A program made the position numbers and the translations under genes. The notes below the pieces were generated by a model, which worked only from the letters and a program-made list of their open reading frames with translations, made no database searches and was not told where the DNA came from. DNA of 64,000 nucleotides. Origin: Centroberyx gerrardi. Lineage: Eukaryota > Chordata > Actinopteri > Beryciformes > Berycidae. Numbering within the stretch: the first letter of the stretch is position 1; every line of letters begins with the position of its first letter. The DNA is taken from assembly GCF_048128805.1 (NCBI RefSeq), contig NC_136005.1, positions 14,128,472-14,192,471 on the forward strand. Direction: 5' to 3'. Of this stretch, positions 23,687-59,719 are shown piece by piece.

Positions 23687-24011
23687 TAGGGCTGGACGAT
23701 AATTCAATATTATCGTTTATCGTCTTTCAGTGGAATCATATCGTGATGATATGAAGATATTTTAATATCGTGACACACATTTCTGCTGTCTAAATTGATG
23801 ATGACAAGCAAATTTTACTTAAAAACTTCAGTTCAATTTCAGTTTTGTTTGACATCACACCTAACATCACCATTCAGTTCAATGAGATGAACATTAATTT
23901 GATTATTTAACGTGATTTTGCATACATGAACCATATCGTGATATATACTGATATCGAGAAAAATCCATATGATTATCATGATATTGATTTCAACCATATC
24001 GTCCAGCCCTA
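23687..24011. mobile_element. hAT MITE with perfect TIRs and 8-bp target duplication
   Basis: A 325-bp element with 15-bp inverted termini, tagggctggacgata and its complement tatcgtccagcccta. The 8-bp direct repeat gctggaca flanks it at 23679-23686 and 24012-24019. An 8-bp duplication is diagnostic of hAT transposition. The interior is full of ATATCGTGAT palindromes and has no coding capacity. Confidence 0.92.
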
Positions 24012-24185
24012 GCTGGACAGCAGCCAGTACTCATTTCCATATGGTAAAAGGTCCCAACTAGAAACCCTATGTCTCCCTCCAAGTCCCACAGGCTTTGAAG
24101 GAGTCCTCAAAACCTCTTCCCCACCACTCCACATGTACGCATGACCAGTACCTATGAATTCTGCTCAAGGTGACCATAGTGGTGT

Positions 24186-24186
<1 letters not shown>

Positions 24187-24225
<39 letters not shown>

Positions 24226-24234
24226 TGTGTGTGT
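24187..24234. repeat. (TG)n microsatellite
   Basis: About 24 TG units with one TA interruption. Confidence 0.95.
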
Positions 24235-24731
24235 GAGTGAGAGATCCCAGTACAGAAGCCGGTCTTGGAGGCGGTTGGGTTGTGCAGACATTTTGAAGCA
24301 CCAGTGAGTGAGTAGAGTGCCTTGGTCCACACCTGGCCATTTGCATAGGTTACTTTAGGTTGAGGTAGATTTCATCAATTACCTGAAAGAAAGGTCAGAG
24401 TAAAAGATACCATGAGTGCTTTTTTGGCAAATAGCTTCAAAATAGCTGGGAAAAAACAAAAAAACACAATGGCAGAACAGTATTAAACACAGTCACTTTC
24501 AAAATCCAAACACACCGTCTTGCACAATGTTTACACTATGATATTAATCTAAAGTCCAAGTATTGACTTACCTTGTTCAAACAGAACAACAGCTTGTGGG
24601 AGCACAGAGAAACCAGGTATCCTGTCTCTCTCACTCCCTACCAGTCTCTCTGTCTCTCTCTCTCTCACCCCCCTCTGATTGCCCTTCGCCCTCCCCCTCT
24701 TCATCCTCCTCCCCTCCCCTCACCCCCAGCC

Positions 24732-48092
<23,361 letters not shown>

Positions 48093-48321
48093 CTAGCTAG
48101 TAGCTTTCGGTTAGCTAGCTGGTCGGTTAGCGAGCGAGCTACAACGTGAACATTCTGTAAGAAAAAATGTTGAAACGGCACAAAACAAAACAGATGTCGA
48201 CGCCCGTCGCGTAGGTAATACACACACTGTAAAGTCAAGTGTATAAATATATCCGACTCAATTTTATATTCGGATTAAAATGCCTGTTCATGTCCACTGG
48301 CAATAACACCTCGGCCGTATC

Positions 48322-48333
48322 GCCGCCATCTTG
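48322..48333 (-). promoter_or_regulatory. dot1l: YY1-type core promoter element of dot1l
   Basis: CAAGATGGCGGC on the minus strand, the strand-oriented YY1 motif that typically lies just downstream of housekeeping-gene transcription starts. It implies a dot1l start near 48330-48345 and a 5' UTR of about 270 nt, in GC-richer sequence with no TATA box. Confidence 0.65.
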
Positions 48334-48349
48334 CCCGGCATGAATAAAT

Positions 48350-51300
48350 ATGGCAGGGGGCCACTGGTAGCAGAGGGGACACAGACGTCACCGAGGGGAC
48401 TCTGATCACAGAAAACAGAGTGGGAGTGTGTGGCCAACAGAATTAGAGCAGGAAAAATTGAGTGATCATGGAGATGAAGCTGGATGTCACGATCTTTTAT
48501 GTGCTTATGAGCAATTTGCCAAATCTCCAAAACAATAGTTTTCTTCACCCACATTTCTCTCTGTTATATAGGTCATATCGGTGACCTTCTGGGGTTTTGG
48601 TTTTGATTCAAAATCTGTTTTGTTTCAAAATTAACAAAAATATAAATTATTTGTACATGTAGACAATTCACTGGCATTCAATAGAGCTTCATTCAAAATA
48701 TAGTTATATATAGTGGCCACAATGTATTTTACAGATAGATGTTGTCAGCAGCACATAGGAAAAATATGTATTTCCAGTGTCCAAAATCCTATATATTTTA
48801 AATGAATGTCATCCACATGCTTAAATACCTTTTTTTTTTTTTTTCGTATATTTTGAAACATATCCCTTAACATATTCTGTTGCATATGTCAAATGTATTA
48901 TGGGTCTGGTAAAACATTCAGCTAAAGATGACAATTTTATGCGGGTGACAGAACAAGAAAACAAATGCTTGTGTTGGCAAAAACAAAGAGGATAAGTGAC
49001 ACAACAGAATAGTGTGTTGACAGCCCCTGGATACAGTGAAGTGGAAAGAGAAATGTCCTCAGCTCATTCACAGTAGTCTCCTCTCTGACTGACTGCCTAA
49101 AAAGCCATAACAGAAGGAGATCTAGTAGTACGCAACCTGAACATGACCTGTGGTTTCACTTCTATCAATACTCTGTCAGACAGGCAGCAGTTTGGTCATC
49201 AACCATAGACAGCCAGTTCAAAAATCCATGCCTCTTCTATTAAACTGTGTGACTGGCACAAAATACAAATTAAAAAAAGCAAGCTACTGATTCACCTGAT
49301 ATCTGCAAGTATATGGCATTATTAGAAAAATAAACACAAGTATTTATTGAATTACACATTATATCTCTCATTGAAAGAGTACAGCATTGTATGTATGTAT
49401 TGTTCAGTATAGCCTACTTATAAAACATTACGAATAGGATTTTTTTATTGCAAATTTCACATTTGTGAATATGAAATTTAGCCATCAACGTAATACAGTT
49501 ATTTCGATACAGCTGTTTCTCCTTTCCAAATTACCTTGGCATGTGAGCAATTCCAAATTAAATGCAATACTGTTTCAGGGTGCTGAGAAAACCATAATGT
49601 TATGGATGTGTGGCAAAGGCCTGGCATAATTTCTGAGCTGCTTAGAGTTTGAAAGTGAATTTGTCTGTTTTTCTAACTTGGCTTCTCTGTGTTGCAGGTT
49701 GATTAAGGTGAGAATAAAATCAGAGGGAGGTGTGGTGTCAGCTGCAGGAGCGGCGGCGAGGGAAAACAATCCTCCTCCTGTTGAAAAGTGAAGCTGAAGG
49801 TCATGATAGTGACTATGAAGCTAGACGGTGAACCGTCATTGAAGAATCATCACCTCTCCATCACAGAGAAACTGTGTAACAAGATCTATAACGGAAGACA
49901 AGACACAGCCAGCTGCAAGTAACAGAGACACTGCAGAATTAACAATAGATATTAAGTTGACACTTCAGGGTGTCAACCCAAAAGACAATGGAAGTTTAGC
50001 AAGTCACACCAAGTTTGTAGGAAGATAGCAGGGAAGATAAGCCAACAAAGGGAAGTGGACCCATTGTTACTCCCGTGCCAAGAATATCAAATAGCATTGT
50101 TTTCAATTAATGAAAGCTGAGATGGCCAAAAGTGAGATTGATCTTAATTTGACTTCCTGTGACCTAAAAAGGCAGACAAAGCAGACTCATTGGCTGTGAA
50201 TAAACAGACTCTGCAGCTTTTACTGCACATCAGCAGTCCAAGTCATCGCCCAGGGGAACATGTCTGCAACACTCACCTCCCCACATGTCTATGACACAAA
50301 GATGACAACAGAGAAACAAGGCTTACAGTAGCATGTCCTGGCTATTTGGGCCTGGTTGTGGCATTCCGCTCCCTTTGGTGAAAGGTTTAGAGCAGTATGC
50401 TAGGGTATTGATTTTATGTCCTTGATACAAGTGTATTATACACAGTACACAGACCTGGGTCAAAGTAATGAAGTCTAGTTCTGTTATTCACGACATCACC
50501 AAACTCTTAATATCTTCCACTGAAATAATGTGTCAAGGCTCATGTACCTTATGTCTCAAATGAGGTTAACTCTTTGGTTGCACAGGCTCTATGCATTGGC
50601 CTATTTGTCATTTATCTTACTAATCATATTTATCACAATTTGAGTATCAATCACAGAATGGGAATGCTGCTATATTATACCAAAAGTGAATCAAACTCAT
50701 TAATCTTTTTTTTCCCCATGCAAATGTATGCTTGTTGCATGGTCTTATGCGCTTGTTGGTTGCCAAGCTGCCCAGGAATCAGTTGCCAGGAGGCAGAAAT
50801 GTTTTTCTCTCAGCATCATTCATATCCACCCTTGAGGCCAATCTCAGCCTATACTCTGTGGTGTGGATGTGGAGATGTGCAGATGTGCAGGTTAGACAGA
50901 TGTAGGTAATCTCCAAAATGAATCATTTGACTTGAACCTATGAAATGCCCCTGTGTCTGATAAACACCCCAATTCCCTAAAATAAGTAAATGACCTTTAT
51001 TTCAACCATGGCCTACATTTTCAAATTAAAGCACTGACCTGCGCTACTAGAGAATCTAGATAGAACTAGATTCCCTTCTCCCTTCTGCAGAAACCCAAGA
51101 CAAATGAAAGACTGCCTCACGAGCAAAAAGCCCTGGAAACACAGAGGGGAGGAGAGCTTTCAATCTCCGCTGTGACTGTAAACATGTCCGAATCAGTCAG
51201 TGTATATGCTGCTGTATGTTGAAGGGAGGGCCAACAGGGAGGGAGGAGATGGCAGGTTGCCACACTGAACTCACTGACACCCCTCCAGCTCCCTGAGCAG

Positions 51301-52440
51301 AGCTGAGGCCAACTTTGGGACGGGAGCCAACAGCAGCATAGCAAGGCTGCACAGCTCAGCCAGGCCAACTGGAACACAGTCGCTATGTAGATTTCTGGGA
51401 TCTTTCACAGTGTGTCAGATTGCAGCAAGCCTGTCCTCTCTGTCGCCTTGCTGGAGCATCCCCTGCTCACGCTGCCATGCCAAGGCCTTTTTTGGATCCA
51501 CATTTCAGTACAAGCCACAGCCTTGGCAGTAAACAATACACATTCCTGTGGTAGAAAGAGAGGCCCAACAGACACGAGCAACAAATAAGGAATAACATAA
51601 CCTGCAAAAATACATTGAATGCAAAAGGAATTGCCCGTTTTACACATCAGTATGCATCTCCCCTTCCTTTCCTTGTTATTAAACAGATTCCCATCATAGA
51701 CTACACTAGCACAGCTTACATCTGACAAGAAACAACAATGCAAACTGGAAGACCCAAGGGCTCAAGATGTTTCTATTCAACTTGTTGCTCCCCTGAACAA
51801 AAACAAGGTATGCAGTCTGCAAGCTATATGGACTAATAGTGTGACATAGCTGCCATCTACAGGACATCAGCTTCACTACAGGCCTACATGTGTAAATACA
51901 GTAATTGTAAACAAATAACATAAGATAACATGAAATAGAGACGGATAAGATGATGAAATCTCTATTAAATATGAAATATCAGTTTCAAATTTATAATATT
52001 TCTAGGAGATGGAGTGTACAGGAATAATGTCCCCAGTGCTTCTAAAAACCCATCTGCTCTTGGGGCTAAAAATAAACTCTCCTTGTAATTGCCCTGGGAA
52101 AGATTTATATTTAGAAGCAGGACAGGATATCTACACTACTGAACAGGAATCCACCATGACATTCTACCTCTCTGAACAGCTGGAGTAGTGACATATATTC
52201 GGTTTATTTACGCAAAGTCAAGGTCCAAATATTTCAGGATATGGGTCTATAAACATCAGGTCGATCTCTCTTTGTGTGCCACAGACAGGACCAAGTCAAA
52301 TACAGTATTGCATTCTTGGCCTCACTATCCATACTCAATAGGCCTACATGAAGGTTGTTAAATAATTCAAGAATACTAGACTGTAAAAGCATAATAAAAA
52401 TGGACAGCAACAACTGGTTCAGAATTTCACAAATGAGGAT
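48350..52440. other. Spacer between ell (3') and dot1l (5')
   Basis: No gene seen on either strand. AT-rich with short poly-T runs (48831-48844). Several open frames of 60-110 codons have no splice context or recognisable protein features. Confidence 0.65.
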
Positions 52441-55259
52441 TTTAAAGAATTTTATTGAAACAAAGATCAATTTCAGTCCCAGTCCCTTATGGTTTCAAAA
52501 AGCGTGCTTTGGGTTTTAGCGCCAACATCTCAGACGACTCTTCTCCAAAGCCCTCTTTGCTTATACAGCAGCATGTATATAATCAGAGAAAAAAACCTAT
52601 ACAACAGGTCATTTGGCACAATCAACTCATACAATGGTATTCCTGTGCTGGCATATCATCACTTTCAAACAATTTGCTCCGTATCTGAGCAAAATGTCTT
52701 TACCATCTTTACTGATGAAGAATTGATTCAAAATGGATTTTGACCACAATAGAGGTGTAATACAGTAATCAGAATGTCTCTAGAAAACAACGCACAGTAA
52801 GAATGGTGAAAAGCAGCCATTTTTTTTTAAAGGGTTGCAGTACTGGGCGATGCTGAGTGTTGATTCTGGTCACAAAACATTCAAGTTCACATACCCGCCT
52901 GTTCCCCTGCCCCCTCCCTTCCCTTCCCACCCTGACATCCTCAAGTCCCAGATCCAAACTCAGTCTAGACCCAGTAGTATTCAGCATTGTTGTGATGGAC
53001 CTCTGAGCATTGGCCATGTTTAGTGTTTGCATTTGAAAAGTGATGAGCTTGAAAACCTTACATTGCATTGAAACATCTGAGCCCAGTCATGCAGATCCCG
53101 TCTGAAGTGAAGGAGAGACCTTTCACTTCTCCGAACAAAGGATTGAATGAGATTTCCTTGAGAAAAATGATAATATGGATCAAAGAATAATTTTTAAACT
53201 TAAAATGGAAATACAGTGACATGGATTATGTTTCTTTGCCAACGTTCGGGAAAGCATTTTGTTTCACCCAACTCAGTAAGCACTTTGGTATACATGCTGG
53301 TCAGAGCCATGTCTAATTGATTACATATTAATTCAGTTGGACTAGGCCTTTGCTTGGATTTGTATGTCCTTGGGCAGTTTTTTCAAGTAAAGATACAAAT
53401 ACTGTTCGTTGTAACACATTCATAAAGCATGCACTCTGATGGACAAAGAGAAAAGTTTCATTTGGACAAAACCCCAGGTAACAGCAAGATTAGCAGGAAA
53501 AGTGCTGATTTTTCATATTCACATAAAAAGGTCAATATAAGAAATGCATTAGCTGACTAAACCAAACTCAACTTGTTTGTTTGTCAGGTGAGTTCTATTA
53601 CAGCATTTCTAGTTTCTCTTCAGATACGTTTTAAGAGTGGATCCTTCTTCACAACACTTCTCAGAGAGGAGTGCTGATCCAGGATCAACGATCAGGTCAT
53701 CCTTGTGAATATCTGGCATCACATTTGAAAAGGCAAAACTGATCCCAGATAAGCATTCCCTCTCTGAGAGGCGTTAAGATTGAGGGCCCTGCAGCAGGTC
53801 CACCAGGCTCCACTTGGAAGATGATCAAGGATGGCTTCATATTAACAGTCGTCTCAGTGACTATCATGTGGGTGATGAGCAGACAAAACAAAAGATTTGA
53901 TCTTTTTATATACACTGTAAACAAAATTGTTTAAACATAACTAAAGGTTACAATGTAAGTAACTTATGTGGGATATCAGATCTCCGGTTTAACCCAAATT
54001 GAATTTCTGTACTTTTAAAAGAATAGCTCTGAAGATCTACACACCATGTCTGCATCATCTTACAATTAGAGGATCTTCTGAAGCATGATGCTGAAGAGTA
54101 GATTTGGAAATGAACTCTTCAGACAACTTGGAATAGTTGTATTGCTACAAAAATCACCATGAACTATATTGGAAAGAAAACCAATTAAGAGCTTAATATA
54201 GTCTTGCGTTACATCCCCATTGATGCAATATGATGAACCAAAACCAAGGACCACTGCTGTAACCGTTTGATGAACAAGCGCTGCGGCTCGTCACGACCGA
54301 GTGAGAGGACTGTGTTTCACAGCTACTGTTAGCTCAGCCTTTAATGCTGACAGAGCTAGGGGAAGCTCTTACACACGTCCCTTGTTAAGACATCTGCACG
54401 ATTTAAGAAAAGCCGAGCACAGGCACCTGTGCCTGACTGTGTGCATTTAGTAGCATTGTTTTTATTTAATCAATAGGGATATCTGTATCTCTTCAAAAGA
54501 GAAAAACATAACTAACTGCAATAGATGGACAATTAGATGGCCAAGGCAGCTTTTGAATAAAATACTGGCTGACATTCAAGATGTGAAGACAAAGAATAAG
54601 AGACACAGCTTTGTAGTACTGATATTGAGAGGAGTGTAAAATTCTAACAGACTCATTACCCCTATGAGTGTCAAAAAATAAATAAGAAAAGAAAAATATA
54701 GTAAAATAAGTTCAGCATCAGAACCATCAATTTCATTATATGGGGAAAATTGATATATCATCCATTTAAATTTTCTTTTCTGTACTCAAAACAAATTATT
54801 TGCATTTTGGCATACAATCTGCAGATTCCATCTCAGTGTCCCCTTCCCTCCAGTCTCCAAACCAGGAGAAATTATTAGGAGATCTCCAAAGAAAGTGGAC
54901 TTTTCCAAGTCTACTCTTTGACAGACCTCTGTGCACTATAAGGGGGTGGGGGTGCTGAGAAAAACATAGCCACACAGGATCTTTTTCTGGATGCAGTGTA
55001 GCTACACAGAGCGACCTGGCCAAACGAGCCACAGTCCCATATTCCAAACAAAAAAAAAAAAAAAAAGAGAGAGTGAGAGAAAGAAAAAGATCATATGTTC
55101 TGCTTAGTCCTCACTAGTGCTTTTGGCCCCAATGAGGGGAATACTCCCTTCATGGCATCTTTCATAAGTACTTTTTAGAGCAAGCGGAATCCAGAGTTTT
55201 CCTTTCTCTGCCTGGTTTCCAGAGATAACAGGGAAACAATGTCTAAACTAGTGCCAGTT
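52440..55259 (-). other. ell: Probable ell 3' UTR
   Basis: No coding sequence. Minus-strand AATAAA hexamers occur at about 52449-52454 and 54463-54468 (tttatt on the plus strand), giving alternative 3' UTR lengths of about 0.8 or 2.8 kb. A poly-A/T tract is at about 55049-55066. Confidence 0.45.
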
Positions 55260-56657
55260 TTAAAGTTGCTGTTGATCGTACTCGGCAATAAGTTTCTTTA
55301 TATGTGCCAGTTTGTTGTGTAGATATTCACAGCGGTTCTTCTCTTGGCTATAATTTGGATTAGTCTGCAAGGGAAAAGGGGGAAAAAAGCACAGAATCAG
55401 AATCTGATAGACGACTACTCACAGACACTTTATGGCACCCAAATAGGCAATAGTGGGAAAACGTACCTTTTTTATTTTGCGATACTCTTGGAGTATCTGA
55501 TTGTGGATTGTCTGTGAAGATAAGACATACAAAAAGGACATTAGAGAGTAAGAATAAAATAAATCAGTAGTTATTCAAGATGTTTGATAACAAAAAGTGT
55601 TTAAAACTCCTCTAAAACAGGCTGAAGTACAATATCCACTGTGTGTCTTTAAGTGAATCTACCTTGTACTTGTCTGTGCCTTGTTGAAGCTGCTTGAGCT
55701 CAGTGTCGAGCACGGTGAACTGCCGGGTGATGCCCTCTATCCGGGCATGCAGGCCCCGGTACTCACTGTACTCGGCGTTGAAGTCATTTTTATAGCTCTG
55801 ACGCTGCTCCTGGGAGCCTATCACTGTGTACTTCCTATGAAGGACATGAGGGAAAAACAAAATGTCATTGCACAGATTTTTAGAGAAAAAGTCACCCTGC
55901 ACACAAAAAGCCTATTCTCCAAGCATTTAGCTCAAGTGACAATGGCCTTTAGAGGGAGACAGTGGGAGCAAGAGTGAGACTGAGTGAGAGATGCCAACAA
56001 AAGTCAAATAAATGAATTCATTCCAATGAATATAAAGACAATTTAAATTCCCTCAAGTTAGCGGTGCAGCAGCAGAATCTGTCGAGGCCCAACGTGAGTA
56101 AGTACTTACGTTAAATAGTCTGCCATCTCAGATGATGACGAAGGAATACTGGTGTTGTTGCACATTCCATTCAGATCTGAAACAAGGTCACATAGTTAGA
56201 AATTTGTATTAGTTTGAATATGTAGGCCTAATCTTAACCGTGGTTACATATAGAGCCTGCAGTGGTGCAACTGGAAAGGCAAATCCACAATGACGATCAC
56301 TGTTTAGAATTGGTCATTGCTTAGATATTTAATCCTCTCAGATGTGTGGTATCTTTGTGTAGTTGGACCTGGCAGAGGGTAGGTAAGGATGGTAAGGAGG
56401 TAAGGAGGATCCATTATGGATGGCATAATGTGAACAACAGGAGTCTCTATTGAACCAATGAGTAGTACACTGATCATCATGATGCGTCACTTACTCACAG
56501 TGGTGACTACCTGGTGTCCAACCTCATGGGAATTATTACATTTAGAAATACCTCAGAAATCTCTTATCTGATGTGGCTGGAGTTGAGACACTCAATGAAG
56601 TAAAGTGGGCTTTTTGTGCACTCTGATATCAGATCAACCCCAGGAAAGACAGGTGAC

Positions 56658-56694
<37 letters not shown>

Positions 56695-59666
56695 TCTCAC
56701 CTGTGCTTCTATGTGGAATACTGTTGCTCTTGAGGTTGTCGGGGCTGGAGCTGATCTCACAGGCCCGGTTAGGCTCAGGCACATGTTCCTCACTACCCTT
56801 CTTCTCCTCCTTCTTCTTCTGTTGCTCCTTCTCTCTTTCCCTTTCCCTGTCTTTGGTCTTCTCCTTGTCTTTATGTTTTTTTGACTTCTTCTTGGACTTG
56901 CCGTGCAAGGTTGAAGGACTCTTGCCGCGAGGCCCACCCAGGCCCGTGTGTCCAGGGGACGAGGTGCCAATGCTGGGCACGGTGAGCGCCGAGGCCCCCG
57001 AGAAGGCCGAGGGCGGCTGGCCGAGCCTCTCGGACACCGCTGCCTCCTGGCCCTCACAGTCCCGCCCGTTGTGGCTGGAGTCGTTGCTGACATCCGAAAG
57101 CGGGTCAAAAGGACGAGGGATGTCCAGCAGAGGGAGCTGCTGAGAGCTGGACGTCATGCCGCTATCTGACACGGACACCGCCACCCCTGCTTGCGTTCCA
57201 CCTGCTTCTTTCCCGTTGGAGGAGCTAAGCTTGCCATTGATTGGCCCTGTTGCTGCCTTGCTGGCGAGGTGTGAAATCCTGGGCTTTTTGTTGGCAAGAG
57301 GGTCGATGAACTCCGCAGCAGGCCGTTTCTGGCAGGAAAATAGCAGTTTTAGTAGCTGAACTTAAAACAGGGTTCAATATGAACTCGATTCACCGAAGAG
57401 TAAGGAAAAAAAAATCAAAAAAAAAATCAATGGATATACAGTATGCGTTATTAATACATTGAGATATAGACTTGCAGGCTCCAGATAATTCACTTTGGGG
57501 AAGTCCAGAGACCAAGCAAGAAAAACAAGTCAGAGCAAACAAATATGGTCTGGACTGAGGAGGACAGGAGAGGGTACAGAGTGCTGTGGTGCATTCGAAA
57601 TTCAAAAAAGGAAGATCCAGGGGACTTTTCATTTTAAGGAGAGATGGGGAAGTAGCCAGTATAAGCAGTTAGATGGAAAAGGCAACACAAGAAGAAACAG
57701 TTCAAGAGGATCTGTAGTCTCAGTGACATTGAGCCTGTGATGACTGTGCCCTCTCTACACAATACCAGGGATTATATTACAGACAGGCCCCGTTTGACCC
57801 AGCCCATACTAATGACTTTGGGAGTGGCTGACCTAATCACTGTGCGGCTGGCTGTCCCAACAGGAAGACTTAGGGCTCTGAAATAACAACAGGGAGCAGT
57901 GTGGAGCGCCGTTTGGGCCTGCACGGCTCCTTAACCTGTTTGCTTTGGCAGCACTCCCTGAACCATCTTTCACCAGTCTGAGGCCAGACTGTTCACACAC
58001 AGCTAACCTGCTGTGGCGCTCTCTTTTTATACCAATGAAGCTAGGAAAGAGCCTGAGGCACTGTTTGCTTGCGTGTGTGTGTGTGTGAATGCATACTGAG
58101 GGAAGGAGCGGAAGGGAAGGGACATTAGGTGTCTGAGGTGAGAACCCCCTGAGAGGAAGGAGCTATTAATACAACAGAGCAGCTCCTCCTCCTTCTACCT
58201 AATGGGAGTGTAAACACTGGGGGAAACTCAGGACTGACCTAACGAGAGGAGGAGCAGGAGAAGGAATATGAAAAAATGAAGATGGTGATGAGGTAGGGAG
58301 GGAGGAAAGAGAAAGAGTTTTTTCTAAATTAAAGTAAAAAAAAACTACTGTAAGTCTAATGCTGAGGAGGAGATTTGGGTTTTGCTTAGCTAAGGGAGGA
58401 CTTTAGTGGTCATGTAGCCAATGGGATGGGCTTCACCTGGGGATGGGTGTTTAAAGGCTCTCAAAGAGCTCACAACAACTATTAGTAGGAAATACTGGGC
58501 AATTAGAACCAGTTCAGAAAACACATGTACTGGAAAGACACTGAGAAGGAATGCAAGGAGACACAAATCATTTCGGTGGGAGCCAAAGAGGTTAAAAGCA
58601 AAACCCTGGGAGATGTGGTAAATGAGAGAAACCAGCAGACTGCAGAGACAACTGAGTTATCCAGCTGTTGTGGTGGGCGGTGTAACTGTAGAAATGACAA
58701 ACCAGGAGAAATCTTCTCTTAAATTTAGTTTTGCCCATACCCATTTCTACCGGATGAGCCAGAAAGGCTGGAGGCAAACAAGCTTTGGTTGAACATTAGC
58801 CATGCAGACATATTTACATTCTACAGACTTAACATCAAGCAGTTTGTTATTAGTCACATAATTGCTGAGAACACGCTGTACAAGTAGCAGTCATGTGGAT
58901 TTGTTTATGTAAGTGGAGACCCAAAGCTTGAGGGAAGTGAAAGGGAAGCGAGCACTACTCCTAATCTCCGACCAAATGAAAGCCAACAGAACAAAGATGA
59001 CGAAGAGATTGTCTACATCAAAAAGGGTACATCCCCCATCCCGTGGACATGATTCGGTTCTAAAAACAGAAAACTCTTGAAAACTATTGTCCGCAAGCTT
59101 TGCAGCAGGACTGTCGTTGCATGGGATGGTAACACCAGCAACCTATTTTACTTCTTGAACAAGAACCATGAGTATGAATATAGTAAAAACAGTTCATCCA
59201 ACAGTTTCAGTTTTATTATAAAGGTTTCATGAGTGTTCCAAATAAGAAAACTCAATATTTCTGTCAATACCACTGAAATGAACAAAATGCTAAGTACCTG
59301 CACTGTTGAAACCCCATGCAAAAAACAGGCATTCTTACAGTGTTCTTGTACTTAACATTTTTCAAATAACATTACCAGAAAAACAAGTATACCAAGTTAC
59401 CGCCCACAATTTAAAAAAATATTGTGAAACAAAATTCAGGCCATATCACCTACTACTAGCCAGCAGTATGAACGAAGGGGAAGAAGAGTTAAGTGGGAAA
59501 GAGAAAGAATTATAGAGGGTTAAAAATGAGGAGTGGGGCTATTGTGTGGAAAACAGAGACAGGCTCACCTGAGATGGGGAGCTGCTAGCCAGCTCTTTGG
59601 GCGGGCTCACTGGGGTCTCCGGTGGAGGGGCAGGGGCGCTCTGGGCCTGGCGCAGTTTCCTGAGAG

Positions 59667-59719
<53 letters not shown>

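Larger units (their letters stand above)
18780..24731 (-). other. dot1l: Probable long dot1l 3' UTR and 3' flank
   Basis: No coding frame is supported in these 6 kb. Minus-strand AATAAA hexamers occur at several points, including about 22353 and the most distal near 18792. A long AU-rich 3' UTR with alternative polyadenylation is therefore possible, but the true end cannot be read from sequence. The stretch includes a MITE (23687-24011), TG repeats at about 23405-23440 and 24187-24234, and a poly-A/T run near 21374-21392. Confidence 0.4.

Noticed and set aside
24067-24346. Open frames containing His-Thr repeats
   Set aside because: Translation of the TG/CA microsatellite only.
17020-24730. 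Search for sf3a2 and plekhj1, expected between amh and dot1l from human synteny
   Set aside because: No exon-like frame with zinc-finger, proline-repeat or PH-domain features on either strand.
50574-50909. 111-codon plus-strand open frame in the ell-dot1l spacer
   Set aside because: No splice context, no recognisable domain, and composition like random AT-rich sequence.
56616-57143. Plus-strand 175-codon frame with Cys-Val repeats and hydrophobic stretches
   Set aside because: Antisense of the ell linker exon plus the TG microsatellite; not a membrane protein.
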